A stretch of DNA of 64,000 nucleotides from Psococerastis gibbosa (taxonomy: Eukaryota > Arthropoda > Insecta > Psocodea > Psocidae): the NCBI GenBank assembly GCA_963971405.1, contig OZ020484.1:15500001-15564000 (forward strand), given 5' to 3'. Shown here piece by piece: positions 9,993 to 21,900 of the stretch (position 1 is its first letter; the number at the start of each line of letters is the position of its first letter). The notes under the pieces were generated by a model. It was not told the origin of the DNA and did no database searches. It saw nothing but the letters and a program-made list of their open reading frames with translations. The translations under genes and the position numbers were made by a program.

Positions 9993-12900
9993 CTGGAAAG
10001 AAAATGGATGGGTAAAGGCTTGTTTTTTTTACTTAAGTTAGAAAGTGAGTAAGAAAAACGTTTCCAAGCAAAGGTTTGGTTTTGAATAAAAAAATATTTC
10101 TTGAAGAAATTATGATAATTCATGCCTTAACGTTGCATACAATATTACTGCGTAGTAGTAGGTACAATATTATTGTATAGTCTATTGGTCTGCCCGTTTT
10201 AGACCTTGCAATCGTTCAATCGACCTATTCGGTGCTTTGGAATGGTGAAAGACGAGGCAACCGAAATTGAACCCTAAAGACAATTATTTTCCATGGAACT
10301 AGGGATTCATATTATCCATCTCGCAACCTATAATAATAATTGATGAATAAGAAAGAATGCGTTTTAAGATTTAAAAAAAAAAAACATCACGGGATCACCG
10401 GTTCTTTTGAATGATGTTCAGTGAATTTTATAAAAAAACATATACAAAAAGTACGGTATTGCTTCAAGAGCAAAAGGTAGAAGAAAAAAGCAAAGATTAA
10501 AAGGCATAGGCTATAATCTTTATCGCTTGTTCTATTGCCTATGAAAAACTTTCTGCTCCTGATGAAATTCATCCAAATTTGTGAAGTAAAAGGTAAACGA
10601 CTTTACTTCTTAACATGAATTCCACTGTGGGTGTGTGCTTAGGCGCCCATTCCATTGACCGGCTAGGGCTATTTCCAACAACGATGACGTGGTAGCAGAC
10701 ATTCAAGACTTAGGTAGCGTTTCCACCGACCTCGCATTGCAGAATGCAAATGACATTGACGGAAATTAGAATTTTTCTTTTTATAGAAATCTATTAAAAT
10801 GTTTGTACTTAACATATCCCATGACGCCATTTTTTAATTTTAGTTTGTTTGTTTGTGATTTTACTGTATGATCATTGATCAATTTAAACTATGGCATAGA
10901 GGAAAATAAACATTTCCGTCAATTCTGCAATGCGAGGTCGGTGGAAACGCCACCTAAGTCTTGAATGTCTGCTACCACGTCACCGTTGTTGGAAATAGCC
11001 CTAGCCGGTCAATGGAATGGGCACCTAAAGAATATACTGCTGTGGTGTAGTCCTATATGCCACTGGTTAATGAGCATCAAGTCATCACCTCAATATTAAC
11101 GTCTGAATAACTTTTTTTTACATGTAATTCATTTATGGGCAACTGCAAGCCTGGGCTTGCTTGAACGCCCACCGAGTTTGTGACGTGTTGGTGTACTGTG
11201 TGTTATGTGAGGTGTGTGAGTTGGCGTGTAGTGGCAAACTGCAACCAGGAACTACAAGGTTGCCCGGGGACCGTCTAAAACAGTTTTCCCGTTTTATAAA
11301 TAAGGACTTTTTTTATTGTTTCTAGCGGAGTTAGGGCTATAAAGCCCTCTCTTACACTCAACTAGGAAGGCCCGGAACCGCCTGCTTTACATGCCCTCCG
11401 AAGCATGGCCAGAAAATGTAGGAAGTGTAGGACTCGAACCAACAACCTTTCGGGTGAAAGTCACAGTCCGTACCACTATGCTACATGTCCTTTATAGAGG
11501 GTGTGCCTGAATAACTCACTCGAATTCAGTGCGCCTATGCTGTACATGTTTGAACCTTGACTTGGATGGACTTACCGACTTGATGAGTTCTGGAACTGAA
11601 AAACCAGCTTGATGAGCCGCATTTTGTAGGCCACGAGGAACCGAAGCTAGTATACGAGGAGGGGCATTATTTAAACGTTCAAAAGCCTTCTCGTCGGGAT
11701 CCAGGTATTCAGTTTCTGTGGAAAAACATATTCCGCTATAGGAAGGGCACACTAATCAGCGGGCCTACTATATGGCTTAATTGTAAGAGTGGGCCGAAAG
11801 GCGCAAAATTCGCCCACATAGGAAATAAAGGCAATTTTCCTTTCTTTCCTTTCTAGCCAAGTTCCTCTTCTTACAGCACTATATTTTGCCTGATACCAAT
11901 TGTACGTATACCAGGTATATACATACAGTAAGCTGTAACGAAGGTAGTCTATTCCTACATTATCCTACACTACTACATTTTCCTAACTAGTAATTGCATG
12001 TGCAATCATTTAATATAGCACTTGTTGAAAACTGCCTACGATAATATATTCTTGGCTGTGTGACAAAGTAAATCACTTTTCAGAATTTCTTGGTATATTC
12101 TTCAGGTAGGCGGGTATTCCACTTGTCAGTTTTTCTTCATTTGTGCATTAAAAATGGATGAGATTTTTATTTTAAGGAGACTATTATGTAGCCTAGATAA
12201 TTAACTTATCTATTATAAATTAAGTTATAATACGGTAGCGACATCAATAATAAGTCTCTACCATATTATAACTTAATTTATAATAGATAAGTTAAGTATC
12301 TAAATAATAGTCTCATTTAAACAAAAATCTCATCAATTTTTAATGCACAAATGAAGAAAAACTGACAAGTGGAATACCCGTCATATATACTATATCAGCT
12401 GGACTACGCTGGGCCGAAAGGCAGGCCAGGGTTTGAGTCCCACTCTCTCGTCACAATTTGCATCTCTACGGTGCAAAGGCCTACTGAAAGATATAGCTCA
12501 CCACTGCTCTGAGGAATAACATCGGGATTATTATCGTCATCAGCACAAGACGTATACTTTTCCTGCTGGTCTCCAGCACCATCAGCAGCTTTGCTCGGTT
12601 TCGTTCGCCTTTTTCTGAGCTTGATAATGAGAACTGTAAGGAGAACTGTGAAGACAATTGCTGCCGCCGCCCCGCCAGCGAAGATGAATACATGTGTGAA
12701 TTCTGGAAGGATAGGACTCCCAGCTGAAAACAAAACTTATTTGCTTCATATAACCATTATAAATAATATAGCTACATTAAATAATCTCAGAAAAATATGA
12801 GGAGCTTGGTTACAAACGTGGCCAACTCCATTTTTTCACAAAATGGGGTTTTGATCCGACCTTGCAGAAAATTTTAATGTCCACCTACACATTATTGTAA

Positions 12901-15900
12901 AATAAAGTGACAAAAGTAGCCAGATTGCGCACAGTAGCGCTGAGAAGTCTAGGGTTAGTCATAAACTTAATCAAAATTTTCAACAGAAAATCCGCTCTCC
13001 TGACAAATTCTACAACTTGGAGTTGGCCATGTTTGTAAACAGCCTCCTCATACATTTTAATTAAAAGATTAATAGGCCTAGTAGTCTAGGTTCATAAGCG
13101 AAATTAGAGGATATGGAAAAAACTTGGCTTGGCGGGATTCGAACCCACGATCTACGCCTAACCCGGGTTGTGGTCCACCTGTTAAGACGAGGCCCCAGTT
13201 AGGCGTAGATCGTGGGTTCGAATCCCGCCAAGCCCAGTTTTTTTCCATACGGTATCATCTAATTTCGCTTATAACTAGGAGGTTACCTCTTCAACCAAAG
13301 TTAATTTGATGTCAGTGTTATATATACCATATAGGCCCTAATAATACAATATATAGGTTCATAAGTTCCGCGGGTAGTAAAGTAAGCATGTAAACATGTA
13401 ATGTAAACATTCATAAATGATCAAAAATACTATTGAGTTGACGGAAACAAATTTCCCTCTAATTTGAAAAAAAAACTCTATTGTATATTATAACAAGGCA
13501 ATAATGCAAAGATTTGCATAATATTATTGTAAGGTAAAAATGTTTTCATTGTTTTCCAAAACTTAAAGGGTTGTTTTGGCCATATTTCACCTTATGACCT
13601 TATAAACAAATCATTTCCCAATTTCAAATTGAATTGGAAAATAAATTATAAGTTAAATAACATGCTGGTGCAGTGGTGCTGCAGGGAACGAAGCAACAAA
13701 CAACGCAGCAACAGCAGCACACAACACTGCCTACCTGTTCGTTTTTCTGCATCCTTCAACGATAGAACTCTCAGGAAGGTAACATCACTGTGTCCTTTGC
13801 CATTTCTAGCGTAAAGGCCGATGTCGAACCCATGGCTTGAGCTCAGTCCGTGAACGTCGAACGAGGGCGATTTGGCTGTCATGTTGACGACCAGCCCGTT
13901 TGTCTGAGAGTCAAACACTTCAATGACAAATTCTTGTGGAAGCCCACCATCGAAACCCTCGACACATTCAACCAGAATGATGTCTTCAGTTTGATTAGTA
14001 ATACTGCAGTTCCGAAGTCCATCAGGCTTACCTGCTGACCAGGGAGCAAGTCAACTGTCAGTAGGTTAAAATCAGTTCCAGGGAGGAAAATTGGCATATT
14101 TTAGGAAGTATAAAACATTTAGTAGCCAAAGACAAAAAAAAATAGCTAAAATGCAGAAATAATATACAAATTTAGGTTGCACAACAGTTAGGGTAGCGAA
14201 CACAACGGCACAAAAATTTAGAATAATAATATAAAGAATAATTTAGGTAGTTTCAAAGTAGGCTACATGTACAGGAATGTTTGTCTGATTGGAGGACTAA
14301 TCAATACGTTAACGGCAGGTAGAGGTAAGATAGGCAACCTAGCCTATTACAGTAGCATATTTTGGAAGCAAAAGAAATGAAGAACAACATTTGATAAGAA
14401 AATATCTCTCTTAATGTCTCACCTGCAGGTATGACATGGAAGACACAAGGTTCAGTCTGAACACCCTCAGAATTTCGACCCCAGCAGAGGAGAGACCCAA
14501 AGTCCAGCTCAGTGACCGGCATGTAGCTGGCGGTACTTCGAAGACGGTCCGTGGCTATATGACCCTGTGGGATGTCCACAGTTTCCGATGTGTTATTGAA
14601 CCTCCAGAAGAACTGCACCTCGGGAGGATTAGCTTCGATTTCGCAAACCACTCGGGCCATTTCATGGCGGGCCACACCTTGGATTTTCTGTTGGCCCGGA
14701 CGACAAACCGGTCGAACTATAGACAAAAGAGAATGACAAAAACTGTAGTGAAACCCCCCCCCCCCCAATAAAACTATTAACATACTAAATTATAACCTAG
14801 CTTCATTGGCTATGGGCGTTTACCGTGATAGCAAAGTAATGACTGGCCTATTTTGAACAAACTTATTCAGTAGCCTATATATATGAAAACCAGCGTAACA
14901 TGGATGAATTCGTCTGTCTGTATTATTTGTTAGTTCGATCCCTCTGGGTCTGTAGCATATTTTAGCGGAAAATGCTGTCATTTAAACGTTGACGAAATTT
15001 GTAAATATCTACAAGCAATGGAAGTGGTAAATGATTAAATGATCAATGATGTAGCACTAGCTCTGTCAACTGAAAATTAACTTAATAAATACATATGTAG
15101 GTATAATGGTAGTCTCTCAGCAGGTTATTCCCAGAGTACTCGGGTGTAATACTCGAACTTTTGAATTTCTCAGGATATGCTGATCCTGTACATTTTCATG
15201 AGTTCGTAACTCACAGTTTATAGCCTATCGCATGTTGGTTATGGACTACTTACACTTGACATCCAAATATACAGGGTTGCTTTCTCCGTCGCCTTCTTGG
15301 TTAGACCCGACACAAGTGTATATTCCAGCTCTTGACCTTGAAATAGACTGAAGAACTAGACTCTGGTTGCTGACAATGGTACCCCCTGAGGCGTTATTGT
15401 ACAGTGTGATTCCCTGCAAACGAAATTTTTATTGCAGCCTGATCGGTTAAGTAATAATGCCCCCAGAAATAAAACACATATATAAATAATATGTGACCAA
15501 ACAAGCCTACTCATTTCTTGATTCTGCATTTTATTAAAAAGATCAGTAGACTAGGAAAATCTTAGCATCTTTACAAACATACTATATTGCAGGGGCGTAA
15601 AGTTGGGGGGGGGGGGGCACGGTCCAACTTGCCCCCCAGCCTTGAGCATTGTAAAAGAATTGATTTATACTTCATGGTCCCCTTTGCAGCCATATGAACA
15701 TAAGCATTCCTTTTTTAGCTTTGTAAAATCTACAGCTATACTTTACAACTATTAAAATGCGTAAAACCCTACTATTTTGCTCTTATATTTTCAATTTTTC
15801 CTTAAATCCTGCCCGATGACGTCATTACGTCTACTTAATTTTGCCCCCGCCATCATTCTAAAACTTAATGCCTCTGATATATTGTATATTGTACATCGAT

Positions 15901-18900
15901 GAGCACGTCTTGGTCCGTTCTAAAAATGATCATCAATGACAAATTGACAATGGATATTAACCGTTAAGATTATATAGCCTATCGTATATATACAGTATAT
16001 AAAATAATTGCATTTTTAAAATATATAATATAAATATATAATACATATAAAAAACGGCCCTTAACATCAGGTGAGACTTAGCCTATTTTGTTTTTCACAA
16101 AAATCTGTTCATTACTTTCAGCACCAGCACCAGTGTGCCTGAACCTCACCATTGAAAGGGAACTTACATTATGCTTCCAACTGGCCCTGTACACCCATGG
16201 ATTGGACTTGATGTTGCACTCAAAGTAAACATCAACACCTTCTCTCATGGCACTGCCATTGATATTGCTACCAAGCTCTAGGGTAACAATTGGAATATCT
16301 GAAATCATGCAAATTATCGTGGTTAAGGAGCATATTCCACAGACGTCAATAGTTCACTATTGACGTGTTTGACGTGGTAGCAGACATTAAAGACAGTGTA
16401 AAAATTGTCTGCTACCACGTCAAACACGTCAATAGTGAACTATTGACGTCGGTGGAATATGCGCCTTAGTCTAGACATACGAGTAAGTCGGTTCTAAACA
16501 TAAATGAGGACTACAGGGGAAGAACGATGAATGTCCAAAAAAGTCACGTTTGCCAACTAAATAATTTCCTAGTGTAGTTTTTTCCTGAGGAATCCGATTG
16601 TGCATTTAGAATTGGCAAAAGCAATGAAGCTACAAAGATACAGCGGTTTGAAGAATCCGCGGGCAGGGGAAAAACGAAGAGTGTGAAACCTTAAAACCCA
16701 TTTTTCACGAAACTTACTTTTATGACATTCATCATTCTTCCCCTGTGGTCTTCAAATATTAACATAAAAGTAGTTTTATATTACACAAGTGAGTTGTATA
16801 CTCGAAGCACATCACAAGTAAAAGAGTAAGTCCTAAGGCCCCACTGCTTTTTAGCACGTAGTACAGCACCAAATATTTCAAATAGCCTATCCAAATGGTT
16901 TGCGTACTATGGCTAAGTCTTCATAAAAACGACGATTTTTTAATTAGAAATATTTTTAAAAAGACGTGATAATACAATAATTGTTTGTTCAGTAGGTATC
17001 TGAAACACCTGCCGGGAATATAAGCAATGTTGTTTGGAATTAAAATTAGACTAAAATTGCTGAAGAGGGCTAAAACAGGTAAACAGGTAGGTAGACTATC
17101 ATATTGAAAAAAAGGGAAAATAATTGAAAAATTGAAGATGGACTTAAAAATAGCGTACGGATTGAAGAGGATAACACGAAACGCTCGCTTGTCCGTCGGT
17201 CATAGAATGGAAAGTGGTATTAAAAATTGTTTTGTTTACATTTTTAACCGCAAGAATACGTTAATACTAAGGTGGCTATTCCACCGACCTCGTTTTGCAT
17301 TGACATTGACGGGGTAGCAGACATTAAAGACTTATTAATGATGTCTGCTACAACGTCAATGTCGAGGTCGGTGGAATAGCCACCTAAGCGGCATAGTAGG
17401 CAAACCTACCAACCGGATTGTACAATTTCCGCACACACGATCCAATCTGGTCTGCGGCAGACCAAATTGCACAATGAAGTTGAATCGTGTGTTTACAGCT
17501 TTAGAGTAGGTACCCCCAAAGGGAGTTTTGTGCAATAGCTACTAATATTGTGAATAGCCTAGAAGTTAAACAGGTCAGCTCATGAAAATAAATAAGGCGC
17601 CTTAAACAAAGCATTCGCCGTTGTAATAAGGTTGGAGAACGTAAATGAATACCCCGGGGTGGTGCGCTTGTTTGATGGTACGGTACATGAGTCAACATCG
17701 CGCGCTAACTATCCCTGAGCAGCTTTACTCCCATAACCTCTTGCTTCCATAGAGAACAACAGCACTGTATGCATGAGGATAAAGAAGATATGATGCTATA
17801 GCATCGGATGGATTGTTGAAGACTAGTTGCTTGTTTTTATGGGCAGGGTACGGAGGAATCAATCAATCAAAGGATTGAACAACTCACCGGAGCAAGAGGG
17901 AAAGCAATGGCCGAGTTTAAGGCGTTAGCGTCAGACCGAGGCGAGTTCAGGAAATGGGTTTGGGCGACCCCCCCCCCCGCTGTTCACATGGCATTAAGGG
18001 GGAAGAAGAAGAAGAAGGTAAGGAGGAAATCAGAGATACGGCAGTAGGTAGGTAGTTAGTAGCGAAATTTTTTATTAAGCAATATTTTGATCATCAATAA
18101 CATCAGTTTTCAGTCTGAATCTATTGAGTATTTGTCTGTCTAGAAGTTTGGTCAATGTAAGTCCAGTAGTGACTCAGCATTATTGAGAGATAAGTTTTCT
18201 ATAGATTATATTGCAGCTTTATGTATAAATATGTACCAGTAGTATTGGAATAGATAGACCAGCTACAGTAGGTGAGTAGGCTACTCTCAATTATAATGTT
18301 ATCCATGATACAAGGTAGTGTATTAAAATATATTTATTATTTGTAGGAACTCCTAGTTTCCTATGATCGCTTGAAAAGTTTCGGTAAGGAATACTGCAGG
18401 GCACCGTCATGCACTGCTAGATGGCGGTGCCGTCAAGTATTCCTTACAGATACATTTCTAGCGATGACATAAGTTCTAAAATTTACCGGCAGAAGCTGTC
18501 GATAGTCTACCTACATGTATACTGAGCCGGCCGCCATACCAAGTTGAATCCAGCGGACCAGAGCAGGTTCAAAGCTGCAGATAACTTGGTCGTGTGCACA
18601 GTGCCGGTAGGGAAACATGGTAGGACTTGTCCTGGTCACCTCCGAACTAATCGTGTGACTTCACTGTGTTTCCCAAGTGGTTCGGAATCCACTATAATCA
18701 GGAGGTCCACTGTCCTATGGGCTGGCATAGGACAGTCAAGTCGGAGTCGCTCTATGGGCCCAAATATGAGGCCTAAGTCGTTATTAACCCGACGAACACT
18801 ACTACTACTACTACATGTATACTGTGAAATTACCAGCAGTTTAAACAGAAGTTAGTTTAACTCCAACAATTAATAATAATCATATACATACAGACGTTCG

Positions 18901-21900
18901 AGGTCGGCGTCAGAAATTTGTCATTGGAGCAAATGGGCTACATCAGAAGATTTCTATGAGCTGGCGTGTCGGAGAGGAAACCATACACTTTCATGCGGTC
19001 GGCTTCACGCCAGCCTCAGAAATTTTTCCAACTACCCATTTGCTCCGATGAAATATTTCTCAGCGTCTGAAGCCGACCTCCTTGTGTACCGGGCCTTAAA
19101 TAACCATAGCAACCAAGTTTTATTTTGTTCGCGGCAGTGCTTATAAGAGTCTGATGCTCTGTGATCATATGATAACCTACAGAACCATTTATTGGGGGAG
19201 CTCTGCCTCCGAAAATAAGTTAATAATAGTGTAAAAGTATAAGACAGTATCAGCAACAACGAATTATGTGATATAGACTACCGTTAATCGTATCTTCCCA
19301 GCAATTCATTTTCTTAGCCTTTTTTTATCTATAAAGTAACGGTGCTTTATATTCTACACCCAAGCAGACCTCACACTACCTACTATCTCCGTCCCGTGGG
19401 AGACATATTGGTAAAATAATGACCGCATCTCTTCGCATAGAAAGAATAAAGGTGCGATCTAACTTAAGGGACGATAGTCGCTCAACTCCGTCTAAAAAGG
19501 ACAGCAAAGAACTGTGTTACCACCAACGATAATAAAATTGAATGACACTAAACCAAAAGCTAAGTATTGCCGATAGCGGGAAATGGGAAGTAGAGGGAAA
19601 TGGGAAAGGAAGTTTTTCCATGCTTCCATAAAAAAGAAAAATTAAGGAAAATTAAAAAATAATAAAAAATTCAACAGGCGCACTTCGCTTTTACGCACTT
19701 GACTCGCTATTTAAATTGCTTTATTTTGACGGTATTAGGCTTAAGGCAAGAACCTCCCGCTTTCACGAGGAAACTACCGCGGAATCGTTGAGTGACTGAA
19801 CCTCAGAGTCCAGTCCAGCCCGCTGTGTTACCAAAACGCATTATTTTTGTTGCCTCCTTACTTTGCCTACTTCTCAAATAATAAATTGCTACACAATCTA
19901 CTAACAAGCTACTAAAGCCCAGCCTACTTGATAAACTAAATTTTCGGGGAAATTTAATACTTGAAATGAAATATTTCAAAAGGGTGTGACACCAAGGCAG
20001 AAATTAGTAGAATCCAATTTTATCATTTTTACAATTTATAGAGTTTATAGACTCTATAAATTGTTTACAGTCAAAATTATATAAAGTTATAAAAAAAACC
20101 AAGGCTATTTTCGAACTCACAGTGTAAAATAATGCAAATTTTAGACCATATAAAGAAAATATAAATTCATAAGAATAGCAAAAGGAAAGTTCTCAGAATA
20201 ATTAAAGTAAAAATACCTATTCCCTATTAAAAATATAAAATGGAACTGTATTGTACTATATAAAACGTAATCGAATGGTTTTATGATCAAGTAGCACTTT
20301 GATTGTCAAGAGTGTGAATGTCCCAACGGCTTTTTCCAACAAATTTCTGTTTCGTTCTGTTTACGACTTCGCAGATTTCGGACGTCACTTGATACACAAC
20401 ATATAAAGGCTCGGTCTTTAAAATGTAAAATATATGTATATAGAAAGGTACATAGTGTAAATAAATATAGTAATACAATATTTATATTTATATGGATGGG
20501 TACTGTATTTTGTAGACTTACTATTGACACGACTACTTACAAGCGCATCTTCACCGGATCGGGGTTGTAGACTCGAACACCTGCCCCCTTTGCAGCTCTG
20601 TGAGAATGTCTACACCTACAGGATTTCGCAGCCCTCTCCAACTACCAGAACAGAAACCCCATGCGTCTTTACTGGGAGGCTCATCAGCGAACACCTGCCC
20701 CCTTTGCAGTTCTATGAGAATGTCTACACCTACAGGATTTCGCAGCCCTCTCCAACTACCAGAACAGAAACCCCATGCGTCTTTACTGGGAGGCTCGTCA
20801 GCGAACATCTGCCCCCTTTGCAGCTCTGTGAAAATGTCTACACCTACAGGATTTCACAGCCCTCTCCAACTACCAGAACAGAAACCCCATGCAGCTTTAC
20901 TGGGAGGCTCGAAAGCGAATGGCAGAGATGCCAAGAGCTGGCATTGGATAAAGTAAAGTAGGAAAGTATTTTATCTATTACTATCTATCTATTATCTATT
21001 AAAATATTAAGCATATACTCACGGTAAATGTTGAGCTTCCACGAATCTTCCAATGATGAATTTGACAAATTAGGAGTTCCTCCTCGACAAGTCAAGATTT
21101 TGCCAGAATCTTCAAGTTTGGGAGTGTACGAGAGTGTGCTTACAGTAGTGTTGGAGTCTGAGTCCGTCTTAAAAAGAAAAAAGGAAAATGTACAATGAAA
21201 TATACACAAAATTTCAATTCCAGTTTAAGATGTCTTTATTTATTTACCTGTATTTATCTTAATCAATCAAATTTTGATTAGTAAGCAAGAGACTATTAGT
21301 AGAACTATTATGAAATGAAATGAAATGAAATTGTACAAATTTATAATGAAGTTCCATTGTCAGTAGATAAAAGAGACATAGTGACATAGCACATCGAGAG
21401 TTGCAATGCAGAGAACTCGGTGAATTTGAATAAACTTGTCTAGTTTATCGTTCATGTTGCTAGTATAGAAGATTTACTGCAATGAAACACAAATTCAGAA
21501 TTCTCTGACAATGCCACTCCCACTGATAGGTAGTAACCGAGCAGGGAAACGGGCGGCAGTTTCCGAGGCTATGTGTCATTTCATGTCAATCGGTGATAGT
21601 CGGAATTTCCATTTGGACATTCGGATGTCCTTTTGAGTTCCGATTCAACTTACAAAGGCCGCAAAATCAGACTTTGAAGCCTCGACAGCAATTTTCTGCA
21701 GCGGACTTGTTATGACTGACCCGGCTTTTTGGATAATTGCCACTAAAACCTTTCCCATTTGGTCAGCACATTGGCCGTGAATCGTGATCATATAATGATG
21801 GCGATATGTGTTCTAACTGTACCGTATTTAAAATTATTTTAATCACTATAAAAAAGGTACACTTGTAAAGGGATAATTTGGCGGGTATTCCACATACGTA

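Noticed and set aside
11310..11494. Functional tRNA-Glu gene (also 51880-52055)
   Set aside because: A and B boxes are good, but the acceptor stem does not pair and a common non-tRNA body follows; it is a SINE.
12404..12501. Extension of the transmembrane exon beyond the donor
   Set aside because: The phase-1 donor AGTG/GTGAGC joins perfectly to the DEKAFERLN exon, so the read-through is not needed.
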